This document shows, one piece after another, positions 1 through 9,960 of a stretch of 20,443 bases of DNA. Made by a program: the position numbers and the translations under genes. Where the stretch lies: contig WELA01010128.1 in assembly GCA_009602735.1 (NCBI GenBank), forward strand, positions 47,733-68,175. The letters are read 5' to 3'. The notes below the pieces were generated by a model. The model worked only from the letters and a program-made list of their open reading frames with translations, had not been told where the DNA came from and made no database searches. Each line of letters begins with the position of its first letter. The first letter of the stretch is position 1. The DNA is from Mesotaenium endlicherianum (taxonomy: Eukaryota; Streptophyta; Zygnematophyceae; Zygnematales; Mesotaeniaceae).

Positions 1-68
<68 letters not shown>
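1..68. repeat. (CT)34 dinucleotide microsatellite
   Basis: An uninterrupted CT run fills the left edge of the window and probably continues beyond it. It ends about 60 bp before the 3' splice site of the SLC13 exon, so on the + strand it lies in the polypyrimidine part of that intron. Confidence 0.98.
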
Positions 69-74
<6 letters not shown>

Positions 75-129
75 TCGCCTTCACCGTACTTTTTCATCTC
101 CATTGCCATTCCTGCGCGTGTGGGGGTAG

Positions 130-522
130 GCTTCGCGCTCTCGGCGGGCGTGACGGCGAGCGGGCTGGCGGCGTGGATCGGCGACCACATGTCATCGCTG
201 CACCAGCTGCCGCCGCTGCTCATCGCGCCCGTCGTCTCCATCTTCGTGATGTTCGGGACCGAGTTTGCGTCCAACAACGCGACGGCGACCGTCATCCTGC
301 CCATCCTGGGGGGGCTCGCGCTGTCCACCGACCGCCACCCGCTGCTGCTGATGCTGCCGGCCACTCTGGCGTGCTCGCTCGCCTTCATGCTGCCGATCGC
401 GACTGCGCCCAACGCGGTCGCTTACTCCACGGGATTCCTGAAGATGCGTCACCTGCTCATCCCGGGGCTGTTCCTCAACCTCATCGGCGTGCTGCTCATC
501 TCGCTCGACGTCCCCACGCTCG
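130..522 (+). CDS. SLC13/DASS-family sodium-coupled dicarboxylate/sulfate symporter, C-terminal exon (partial gene)
   Basis: This is one exon of 131 codons, open at both ends, from a gene that starts left of the window. It encodes the last membrane-spanning part of a divalent anion:Na+ symporter (SLC13, NaDC/NaCT, plant tonoplast dicarboxylate transporter group). Seen: hydrophobic segments broken by EFASNNATAT, which fits the family's second SN(T) sodium/substrate motif, then LACSLAFMLPIATAPNAVAY, which is close to the Na:sulfate symporter signature, then a final hydrophobic helix ending VLLISLDVPTLG. The protein should move di- or tricarboxylates or sulfate across a plasma or vacuolar membrane; the substrate cannot be read from this piece. 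The exon starts after the AG at 128-129, completing a split Gly codon, and stops at the donor GTGCGT (523). An alternative donor lies at 527. The exon is strongly GC-rich at third codon positions. Family assignment is secure; subfamily is not. Confidence 0.93.
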
Positions 523-576
523 GTGCGTGCGCGCGAGCGCGTGGTGTCTGTGTGCGTATGCGCGTGTCCGTGTGAT

Positions 577-616
<40 letters not shown>

Positions 617-620
617 TGTG
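577..620. repeat. Compound (TG)n-(AG)n microsatellite
   Basis: About 11 TG units pass directly into about 9 AG units, just after the SLC13 exon. The tract from the donor onward (GTGCGTGCGCGCG and then TG runs) is largely alternating purine-pyrimidine. Any open reading frame over it is low-complexity His/Thr or Val/Cys and is not a gene. Confidence 0.95.
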
Positions 621-1029
621 TACTTGCTTGCAGTTGTGCATGCATGAGCAACGTGGCGGATGTGTCTGCACATATGTGTGTGTGTGAGTGTGTGCGCATG
701 CACACACGTGCATGCCTTTGCATTGCTGTTCATGTGTGCATGCTCGTACATTTGCGGCCGTTGAGTGGCTCTTTTTCTATCGCTATCCTCCACTACCTTT
801 TTCCTTGGCGTGCGAGAGGACCATACGCCGCGTCGGTGACGGCTGGTCAGGGAAGGGACACATCTCCATGACGGTGGGCACCAAGCAGATATCAGATGAG
901 CTACACTGTAGAGCAAAAGTGTGCAGTTTCTCTGCATATGGGAGTGCAAACATGTGTGTGAGTATTCGAGCGTTCAATATCCAGAAGCAGCTGAGTCTCC
1001 TCCCCCATACCTCTTGTTGACTGCCGCAG

Positions 1030-1243
1030 GCTGGCCTGGTCCTTTGCCGTGCCGGGCAGCTTGGGTAGCTTCAACCCTGATAAGCAGTTTCTGTGGGTCC
1101 GGTTTCCTTCTTGCATGCTTGCAGGTTACCTTATATTTGGGGTGCTCGATGACCCAAACCAACACGCGTGGTATGTTCACGCCAAAGTTGATAACGGGAC
1201 AAACGGAACCACCATCGAGCCAGTCTTAGGCGGTCCCCTATGA
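1030..1243 (+). CDS. Possible terminal exon of the SLC13-type transporter
   Basis: An open frame of about 71 codons follows a good 3' splice site (CTGCCGCAG at 1021-1029) and ends at a TGA (1241-1243). Its first residues, LAWSFAVPGSLGSFN, resemble the short aromatic/proline tail that closes animal SLC13 proteins after the last helix. The reading phase fits if the upstream exon uses the donor at 527 (one complete Ala codon is made across the junction); it does not fit the stronger-looking donor at 523. The rest of the frame has no recognisable feature, and an internal donor-like site (GGTTAC near 1125) could end it earlier. Treat this as a hypothesis. Confidence 0.3.
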
Positions 1244-2769
1244 AGTCACCTCGGTGTTCTCGGATGCGAACTCGTCAAAGGTTTGAGCTCCCGACAAGCT
1301 TTAGGGCTTCCGATCAAGCCGTTCCATCTTGGGAGTGACAGCATAAAGGTAGAATTATGGGACTCGTCTTCGGAAAATATTCGACGAAGAATCCCATGCT
1401 CCACACACATTCTTTTATTTGTAACTTATTGCTAATTATGAAAGGTGCCTTCTGTTTGATGGATATGGTGGCTAGGACGTTGCTGATGTTGCGCAAGGCA
1501 TGGTGCTGAAGTGCATCACGCAGATTGAAGTGATTGAAGCTCACAAAAGTCAGAACAATCGGACACTACGTTCTCCATCTAGCTTGCAACATAGTAGCTA
1601 CCTCCAGCTCGCCTTTCAGCTTCGTCTTTCTTGCCTCCCATTCAGCTAGGGCCCAAGTAAATGTGCCCATGCACTGTGGAAGAAGACCACACAGAGGCCT
1701 GGGGAAATGAAAGATCTCTACCTTTGATGCATGCGTATGGCTTCTGTAATCAACACTAGGATAGAATCCCCTTCTCGTTAGACTTGGAGATCACTATGAA
1801 GTTTACTGAGAGCATGCGTGGGCCCACCACTTTTGGTCCAAATTTAGAGCTATGGTCAACATGTTAACTTAAGCAGTAAGAAACATAACTTTAGCCCATT
1901 TCAGTCCCATCACATGTTGCGCAAGAGTATTATACAACGGGTCATTTTAAGTTCTACTCTTGATTGGACCTCATTTTTGTGAAACTAGAACGATCATGCA
2001 ACAAATTAGACGTACGATTTAGCAACAAGTATGCGCACATATTGAGTATGCAGGACTCATACAGTCCAGCAATATTTTAAGCTCTCGACAACATGTCTGA
2101 TCAATCCACACTCGAGATTGGCATCACTCGCACGTGGCGCATCTTTTTGAGTGAGCCCACTTGGAACAGGTACAAGTCAAAGTTTGCAATGATACAAAAA
2201 CTGCCCCAAGATATGCCAAAAAGGAGTCATTCACAAGCAGCATGCCCCGCAAGAGGATGCCTGGTCACCCACCCCCACCAAGGCAGGTAAACTCAATGGC
2301 CAAAGGAGAGGCGCATGCGTGTTGGGTGTAAAACACGACTATAACACTGCCCTACCGGCAGAACCTGTTAACCACGCACATTCTGTAAGTTACAGCAAGT
2401 GACCACTCCTGATGTCTCCTAAATCCCGTCAATTGTCCAGCTTGTCCAGCTTAACAATGACGTTGATTAGGCTTTAGGAAACACTCATCAGTCACCTGCT
2501 CATGATGAGATGGTGAACAAATGCCAAAGCTTGAAATTCACAAGCACCCATGCTTAGTGCTACAAGCCAAAACAGAACAGATCCGTTTCCTATACCATTT
2601 TAGTTGAATGTGTAGGATATGGTCAGCTCCAGGGTAATCAAGTGAGGGCCATGCCGGCCCTACTTAATACTAGTTTTTCCTTGGCACCCATCCAGACATT
2701 CATCATACGAAGCTATCGTACAACCTTTACTATGTGCACCAACAGCAACTTGCCAAATCGCAGAAATAG
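1244..2769. other. Intergenic region, no gene recognised
   Basis: About 1.5 kb of moderate-GC DNA follows the transporter. All open frames are short (at most 76 codons), lack family-like motifs and show no consistent chain of splice sites. No RNA gene or mobile-element terminus was recognised. Confidence 0.6.
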
Positions 2770-2961
2770 CACTTATAACTGCATCGCTGACAAGTAGACC
2801 TTCCAAAGCTTCTGCTGAGCCCCTCCATGCGGACGTGCTTCAAGCTCCTCTGGATGCAAAATTGTAGCACTCATAACTGCATCTCTGACGAGTAGACCTT
2901 CCGAAGCTCCTGGTGAGCCCTCGATGTGGACGTGCTTCAAGCTGCCCGAGAAGCAAAACAC
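2770..2961. repeat. 98-bp imperfect tandem duplication
   Basis: The segment beginning CACTTATAACTGCATC at 2770 recurs at 2868 as CACTCATAACTGCATC. Similarity continues through AGTAGACCTTCC, GACGTGCTTCAAGCT and beyond. The copies differ by scattered substitutions and small indels. The 98-bp period is not a multiple of three, and the - strand translations of the two copies lose register, so coding pressure is not evident. It lies 3' of the WWE-protein gene. Confidence 0.85.
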
Positions 2962-3350
2962 CCAGGAAGCAAAGCCGGCGCGCATAAGTGTATACAGCAA
3001 AGAGCCTCCAGACCTTAGCAGTGCAAAAAGCTTCGAGGGGACCGCCCCGTGGAATCAGTACTGCACGCATGCACACCTCCCCCGTCCATGAATACTGTTG
3101 GTCGGGGCATCTGATGCCGGACTATTCCCTTCCATGTTACTTTCATGGTCGAGCCTGCAGCAAAAGTTGCCTGGAGGAGCAAGTGGCTGTCAAAAATCAA
3201 CATGACGCTTTAGCGTCGACAGCATCTCAGCAAGCAGCAGAGGGATGGCCCCAAAGAACTCTCGCCAGCCCAAGCAATCTGCCCTCGCAGAGGAAGCCCG
3301 CACAGATGAGACGAGCTGCTTCACAAGAGTTCAACGAGCTTACCGCCACT

Positions 3351-4381
3351 TCACCACTCTTTCTTGATGAAGCCAGATATCTCATCAATGGTAGCACCCC
3401 TTTTCATCAGCTTCTTAGAATCACGAGCATCTGAGATGTGGTATCCATTCTTCATCTTCTTCTCGAGCAGGCGCTCCAGCGTCTGTTGTAAATGTAGTGT
3501 CGTGATCGTGAGCATATTAGTAAACATAGTCATCTCATTAGTCAATTTAACCATCAAACAAATTCATTGAGCCAATATAGCTAATGGAAAACGCCTTGCG
3601 CATGAAAATAATCTGATACAATAATTAGAAGGTCCTGAAAGCAGGCACATAGTAAAGGTCTCAGATACTAACAGTTATCTTAGCAGATGACGAATGTGTT
3701 CAACTTGTGTGACTGGGTTACAAAAGCATGAGTCCGACAACAGCAAAAGTGTTGCACTTGGATACAGCAACATATACTGACCCACATGCCCATGCATGAC
3801 ATCAAATAAGAAAATAGTTTACTACTAAACCTGGGGACTCACCCGCCCCAGAGTTTTGCCATTGCTGGGAGTGCCCTCCTTCACCTCAATTTTCACCGTG
3901 GATATTTTACCAGTGCACATATCATATTGCTCCATGGTCATCAAGTTCACTCTGAAGTAATGACCACCTCTCACAGAGCCTATGTCTGCCATGGACAGAC
4001 CTTGGGCAGCAGCTTGTAAGATGGCAGCAGACACTTCATTGTCATAAGCTTGCCAATCTGACTCGTTCCACCAGTACACCCGTCCAGTTGGCGCCCCAGA
4101 CTTGAGTATGGCAGAGGCATTGTCTTTGCTAGAGGGAGACGAAGACTTGCTTGGCCGTTCTATGACCTTAATCCCACGGGCTTGACCACTATGAATGTTA
4201 ATCTGCTGCATTCTCCTAAGGTTTGCACAATAAGGTGCCCCGAATGGATACACAGGAGAGGTGAAGCGGCCAAGTTCAACGTCCGGGTACCCTTTCAAGA
4301 GTGCATCTAATATTGCGGTGGACGTCTGTGCATTGTATCGCTGCCATGAGCGGTTGTCTCTCCAGTAGACACCTGGAGTGA
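3351..4381 (-). CDS. Tandem WWE-domain protein (two exons seen; 5' end uncertain)
   Basis: Two exons on the - strand, 4381-3843 and 3482-3351, encode about 222 residues. Exon one holds two WWE domains about 95 residues apart. The first runs from GVYWRDNRSWQRY through NLRRMQQINIHSG to IKVIER; the second runs from VYWWNESDWQAY through VNLMTMEQYDMCTG. Both show the family pattern of aromatic W/Y pairs, a short helix, and a hydrophobic-MxQ-x(3)-TG/SG strand. WWE folds bind ADP-ribose groups or mediate protein contacts in ubiquitin ligases and PARP-like proteins; a tandem pair is best known from Deltex. Here no RING, PARP or DTC domain follows: after a consensus donor (CGG|GTGAGT) and an acceptor (TTACAACAG) comes a lysine-rich tail of 43 residues ending KKEW and TGA at 3351-3353. 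The splice phase is 0 on both sides. The 5' edge is an acceptor (CCCAG, with a T/C-rich tract) needing one base from an upstream exon. Function unknown beyond the domains. Confidence 0.88.
3483..3842 (-). other. Phase-0 intron of the WWE-protein gene
   Basis: This 360-bp intron has donor GTGAGT (3842-3837) and acceptor TTTACAACAG, both near consensus. An in-frame TAG six codons into the intron would otherwise end the protein. No other feature was seen in it. Confidence 0.85.
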
Positions 4382-4937
4382 CTGGGTCCGCGCAAGGAGA
4401 AAAAATGACACACATTGCAATCTTCTGCTATGTAAACCAAAGCAGCACGCTAATCAGCTGATGAAGAAAAAGGAATGAATATATGCTCTTTTCTCCGAGA
4501 ACACTTCTGAAACACCCCTGACTTTGGCGGACGTATACTTCGCTCGGTCCTGAGAAGAGTGTGTCCAAGGACCAGTGGACCCGACATTTGAAACTATACA
4601 TGAGACTTTTGTGCCAACGCTGAAGAGCACCGTTTCCCATAGGTGTGTTATTGCACTAATCTCTAGCATCCAGAAGAAAAAAGGTAGTGCTGAAGTTCCT
4701 GCATGGAGTGCGAGTGGAATCGGCCAATATTATTGGCAGAAGACCAAAGAGCAAGCACAGCCTCGAAGTAAACGAACCGGGTACCTCTTATTGGTGACCT
4801 CAAACATCGACTGGAAAGAGTGGGAAAGAGAGACGTGATTAGAAGCTTAGTGCACAAAGCACGCTCAGCAGCACCAATGGGAAGCAGCACTGACTTAATA
4901 CTTGAGAGTACTCATGCAGATTTCAGCCTGAGCTCAC

Positions 4938-5010
4938 CGCCAAAAGCCCCACTCGACGTGCTGCTGAACATCACATGCCAATGCCACTGTGGGACGAAGT
5001 TTACTGACAT
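4938..5010 (-). CDS. Candidate first coding exon of the WWE-domain protein
   Basis: On the - strand an ATG at 5010-5008 opens a frame of 24 codons plus one base (starting MSVNFVPQWHW), ending at a good donor GTGAGC (4937). Joined to the acceptor at 4382 the phase is right: G|TC gives Val and continues into TPGVYW, for a 247-residue protein. Nothing in these residues is recognisable, and a one-in-three phase match can occur by chance. A + strand open frame of 114 codons with several Cys residues overlaps this region (4820-5164) and is equally unsupported. Confidence 0.3.
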
Positions 5011-5623
5011 CTGCAGTCGAACATGCAAGCCAATGACCAAAGAGCATGCACTTCATGCGCCCTTAATTATGCACCAGTTGGATGAAGTGGAGTTCGACAA
5101 AGTTTGGAAGCTTGGAAGCATGAGGAGGCACGTGTACATTGCACTATTTGAGTCGGTCAAGTAAGACTGATCGAGACCCTAGCTACGACCCACTACGACC
5201 GGATGGTCGAGTTCCGGTTCGATTTTCAAATTAATGCAACTTCCTCTCACTCCAAATCAAGGAGCTCTCATTCTTAATTACAGTGACTAAACACCGTTCG
5301 CTAGCACGTCTGACTTAGCTGCTTCGCTGCATACTGTAAATATTAGAACCCGCTCATGTTTCAGGGTAAATGTGAGTTAGTCGATGTCTGCAGTTTGAAG
5401 TTTAGGTAGTGATGACCTTGTGAAGCTGTCTGCCAGCAAGAACGAGCCTATGTGTACTTTTTCTGTTGGCTGGCACCTTGAATGAAGTCATAGTACAAGA
5501 GTGAATATCAGAGCAAACGCGAAAAACTCCGTATGCTGAGGGACGTCTCATTGTGAGAAAAGCTTAATCAACGGTTGTAGCAATTATTGCTTTAGTCTTC
5601 TTTTGCAACCTTAAGTCGGGTTG
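5011..5623. promoter_or_regulatory. Divergent intergenic region between the WWE gene and UBA3
   Basis: The UBA3 start codon and the 5' end of the WWE gene point away from each other across this stretch: about 0.6 kb if the candidate WWE first exon is right, about 1.2 kb from the firm WWE exon. A shared or bidirectional promoter is inferred from the layout only. I see no clear TATA box or known element placed relative to a transcription start. No credible ORF or RNA gene lies here. Confidence 0.4.
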
Positions 5624-8600
5624 ATGGAGGAGTTACCCGGTCGTTGGCGGGATATTGAGCGCCTTTTTCTCAGACAGGGTAACGTGGTTGGTCCTGGATT
5701 TGAACCTGGCCCAGAAGTAAGTTAATGCTGGAACGATGTTTAGATCAAACCTTGTGTGACAGTTGGAATCGTATGGGCACGGGCAAAGACACAGACGCGT
5801 TTATTGGATTTCTAATGTATTATTGCTTCCGCAGGTTCTGCAATTTCTTCAGAATGATTGCAAAATACTAGTGATTGGAGCTGGCGGTCTTGGTTGCGAA
5901 CTCCTGAAGGATTTGGCTCTTTCAGGGTTCGGGCACATAGACGTTATTGACATGGACACAATTGATGTGTCAAACTTAAACCGCCAGTTTCTTTTTAGGT
6001 GAGGCCTTTCCATGACTGCATGTGTTTGTGAAAGCATTTCCATAGCTTCTCAGGTTTCTTTGTGGTGGTTAATAGCGTGCAGATATCACAAGTATTTGGA
6101 TGAGCTGGCTAGTCTTACACAGGGGGCAATGCTGACTCTTGCAGGTACGAAGATGTCGGAAAGCCGAAAGCAACAGTGGCTGCAGAGAAGATCATGAAGC
6201 GTGTAGCAGGAGTGACTGTGGTGCCGCACTTCTGCAGGATTGAAGAGAAAAGTGCAGATTTCTACAAAGACTTTCACATTATCGTGCTTGGACTGGATTC
6301 TCTAGAGGCTAGAAGCTGGATAAATTCAATGGTGTGCAGCTTCTTAGGTAAGCTTGGTGACCAAGTCCTTTTCTTATGCAGGTCTAGTCCATATTGAGTA
6401 TGAGGGGGTTCATGTATTGTATGCGCGTTATGGGGGCCATCTTCTTCTCTTGACGTCAGCCACGATGAATTGAGACCAGTAGTAAGTGTCTGGTCTTCAA
6501 GCGGACCTGACATGCAAGCGGACACATGCTACCTCCTTGCAGTCCTAGGGCCATGTTTTAGACATGTTTTTTACAGCAGTAGCAACTGCAAACATGTGCA
6601 GAATATGAGGCTGATAGCACACTTGACATGTCGACTATCAAGCCTATGGTGGATGGAGGTACCGAGGGTTTTAAGGGGCACTCTCGAGTCATCCTTCCTG
6701 GCCATACTCCGTGCTTCCAGTGCACACTCTGGCTGTTTCCGCCCCAAGTCACATTCCCCCTGTGCACTCTAGCAGAGACTCCTCGATCTCCAGCACACTG
6801 CATTGAGTATGTACACCTCATCCAGTGGGGACAGGTACTCTTTGCAGATCCTGTCAAGCCCTCTGTGAATGACTATAACTGTAGTACTGGCATTGCTGGG
6901 CTGGTTCATATGTTCCGGAAGGTGCTTTTCATCTTGCTTTGATTAGAGCGTAGGGAAGCTTGCTCTGCTTAAGCAAAATTGGCCACAGCTTGTAAGAGCT
7001 TGGCAGCCTGTAGCTTATCTTGTTTCACGACACGTCTTCATGCACTAAGCTCAATGTGCTTCCTATTTGAAACGATGGGCTCATTAGTTTCAGACTTATT
7101 GTTGAACAGGACCGAAATGGGGAAGCCTTTGATGCTGACAATCCCGAGCACATGAAGTGGATGTACGAGCAGGTAAGCTGTGCACACAAACTTTTCATTC
7201 AGAGAATGTTGAGCAAGGAAAGCCTATGTATACCAAGGGCTCAAGGGAGTGTATGAAAGCATGTATGTGACTCCACTTCTGTGACTTCAAGTATTTGGCT
7301 GTTCAGCATGTATTAAAATCACCATATGAAAAGTTTAGTAGCCGAAAGCTTTTCCTAACCTCGCTAGTTTTGCCCTGGACATGCAGGCATTAAAACGAGC
7401 AGAGCAGTTCAACATAAGCGGCGTCACATACCAATTGACGCAGGTATGCTACGACGCACAGATTGATGTTGAGGGTGCACATCATGGTTCTTCTTCCCTC
7501 AGCCTGGTCCTGTGTTGTTCTGACTCTTGGTCAGAGTGGTCAGCTACAGAAAGCTTCAGGCTTAGAGGCTCCTTGAGTGAGCATCATGCTAGCGGGGGAA
7601 AGAGAGGGTAGGGAGAGGGGGGGAGTTAGTTCGGGGGATGGGGGAGGGGGGGAGGATTGGAGAGGGGAAGAAGTAAGGAGTCGACCAGGCCAGGCCCTTC
7701 ATTGTTGCCAGAATATTTGTATGGACAAGTGCCATGCCCACTTATTGCCACTTGTCGCCAACTTCCAGCTAGACACGGAGTATACTACCTACCAGTGGGA
7801 TAAGTTGTTACCTTTTTATATCAAGTACCGTATCATGTACAAAGGGAAGGAGCATGGACGGGCATTATTTGCGTCATGTTGGGAAGAGCTTGTGTTGGCG
7901 GTCGCAATTATGTGTTGATTGGGAATTATATACACATATAAATACATGTGGGTGTGGGTGTGTGTGTGTGTGTAAGTGTATATAAAAAATGACAGGCAGA
8001 TTTTCAAATACATGAATGTATATATGTGGTATGTGTATTGGGCGGTGGTGCAGGGAGTGGTGAAGAACATCATTCCTGCAATCGCTTCGACCAACGCCAT
8101 CGTGGCAGCTTCATGTGCTCTGGAGACTCTCAAGATTGCCACCATGTGCAGCACGGGCATGGACAACTACATGATGTGAGCTCCCGCTCTCTCGCACCCT
8201 CTGACAGAGGGTCCTTCGCCCATGTCCTTGGTGGTCTGCTCGACCAGCTCGACCAGCTTGACCACCTCAATCATCTTGATCATCTTGCAGCACGTGATGT
8301 GGACCACTTCTAATATGGACTGGCACGTTCATAGCATGTCTGAGGTTTGTCGGGTTTGCTGGGGTTTGTTACGGTCCCCTGGAATGACAATGGATCTGAC
8401 GTCTGCTGTTGGGTCGGTTACTGGACTGGGCACCACATCTTTGAGGGGGCAGCACGTATCAGCACGCGCATTCCCAGCCTCCCTGTCATACGCACCTGAC
8501 GCATGTTATCCCAGGGGTCTGGGGAAGCAAATGGATCAAATCGAAAACTTCTTAGTCCCAGAGCCCAAAGCCTCACCTCCAAACCCCCTCTCTACATGTA

Positions 8601-9960
8601 TGAAGAAGGAAGTGTGGGGAGGGAAAGGAAGGAATGAGGCTGAATTTGAGTGCTGACACCACCAGCAAGGATGCGGGTAACATTCACTTCTGAGGCCCTA
8701 TAGCTTCCCTTGAAGGTTCTCTGACAACTCCCCTTAAACCCTCTCTCCTTGGAATTTTCCCCGCCTATACTAAGCCCTCTGCCATGACGCCATTGCGTGC
8801 TTTGCTGCAAGCATTCACCAATCAAACGGCATGGTCACGTGAAGTAGGCTCTTCTCGCTTGGAGCCTGGGCCTCGTCCCGTGGGTGGGTGCGTACGGATT
8901 TGTCCTTCTCAGAGCAGATATAAATCCATATGTCAAGAGCCTTGCAGCTTGTGTCCACACGTCTGGCGAGTCAATACTGGGGTGGTTGGTCTATGAAGTG
9001 AGTCTGCATCAGTATACTCGAGCTGATCATTTCTGATGCGTCTGCAGGTATGTCGGCACTGGGGGCGTGTACTCTCACACTGTGTCCTATGAGAAGGATC
9101 CCGAGTGCATCATCTGCAGCCCTGGCGTACCTCTGGAGGTCAACTCTGACATCACGCTGCAAGGGGTAAGCTTTCTCTGTCCATTTTCTGCTGCCCTTGC
9201 CACGTCACTTAAGAAAGTAGTTTTGTTGCCCGTGTAGTGAAAGGAATCTTGGGTGCTTCTAGGGGCAGGAAGAAAAAGGCGGCTTGATGCGCATCAATAT
9301 GTCACTACAAATAACGTCTCTGCTCACCCGTCGGCATCTATTCATTCATGAAGTTGACGCCCTCGACTTTTGGGGGGGGACGTGCTGCAATAAAGGGAAT
9401 ATCAATGCAGGTTGAGTCAAGCTGCGTTCGTTTGTGGAAATGGGGCATAATACTGCAGTTCCATCACTCAAATGTGTATGTACTAGTTGTGTATGAAGAG
9501 AGAAGAGGACTTGACACGTATGTTGCAGTAGTATAAGCCTGCAAATGATAATGCATATTGCTAGCATCACCATTTGGCAGCCTTACCACATTAAGACATT
9601 TATCAAAATTGCAAAGTGTTGCTTGGCAAGCATGGATTTTGTCTGAAATGGCTTGACCCCTAATAAGCCCTTTTGGCCTTGTTGTGAGTTTGGCAGTTCA
9701 TCGATAACCTGTTGCAAGACGCTCGCTTCAAGGGCAAGCTTTCAAAGCCCAGCGTCTCCCATCAAGGTAGCAACCTGTACATGCAAGCCCCACCTATACT
9801 GGAGGAGATGACGCGCTCAAACTTGACGTGCCGACTGATAGACCTGATAGGCGATGGAATGATGGGCGGAGTGCTGAACGTTAATGACAAGTTGCTAGCT
9901 GGCATGCTGCGGATACGCGTGTCATTCTCTTCTTCTACCCCCTTCGCAAATGGAGGTTGA
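5624..9960 (+). CDS. UBA3: NEDD8/RUB-activating enzyme E1 catalytic subunit (UBA3/ECR1), complete, nine exons
   Basis: Exons: 5624-5716, 5835-5998, 6145-6347, 6602-6834, 7110-7172, 7387-7443, 8054-8175, 9048-9165, 9697-9960. All introns are GT-AG and every phase agrees, giving 1317 bp, or 438 aa plus TGA; the human and plant proteins are about 450-460 aa. With AXR1/APPBP1 it adenylates NEDD8/RUB, forms a thioester on its Cys and passes it to UBC12 for cullin modification. Seen: N-terminal [10 protein letters not shown] and FEPGPE; nucleotide loop GAGGLG (46-51); [17 protein letters not shown] (70-86); [10 protein letters not shown]; zinc Cys pairs CFQC (191/194) and CIIC (332/335); catalytic Cys208 in [23 protein letters not shown] and [13 protein letters not shown]; a C-terminal ubiquitin-like-fold domain (about 352-438) that in the family recruits UBC12. 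The ATG at 5624 begins 6 codons before the conserved GRW motif. It is followed by the kinase-like gene on the same strand, 1.8 kb on. No damage is seen. Confidence 0.97.
7594..7666 (+). other. G-rich tract in UBA3 intron 6, potential G-quadruplex
   Basis: Many GGG to GGGGGG runs are separated by 1-9 bases on the + (sense) strand, within the 610-bp intron between exons 7387-7443 and 8054-8175. Several sets of four runs satisfy the usual G3+N1-7 pattern. The function is inferred only. Confidence 0.6.
8236..8290. repeat. 9-bp periodic tandem repeat in UBA3 intron 7
   Basis: Six degenerate 9-bp units appear in a row (TCGACCAGC, TCGACCAGC, TTGACCACC, TCAATCATC, TTGATCATC, TTGCAGCAC). In one frame they read as Leu-Asp-Gln/His triplets, but the frame is intronic, since the UBA3 exons on either side join in phase without it. 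Confidence 0.75.

Noticed and set aside
173..949. Long open frames on both strands over 173-949
   Set aside because: They are frame-shifted or antisense shadows of the SLC13 exon, extended through TG/AG microsatellites; compositions are His/Thr/Arg-rich with no family motif.
2988..3434. 148-codon + strand open frame
   Set aside because: It overlaps the 3' exon and downstream region of the WWE gene on the other strand, and has no recognisable domain and no upstream splice support.
4820..5164. 114-codon + strand open frame with several Cys residues
   Set aside because: No known motif, no continuation, and it overlaps the candidate first exon of the WWE gene; a real small gene cannot be excluded but is not supported.
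5195..5235. tRNA-like B box (GGTTCGATTT) before UBA3
   Set aside because: No matching acceptor, D or anticodon stems could be paired around it.
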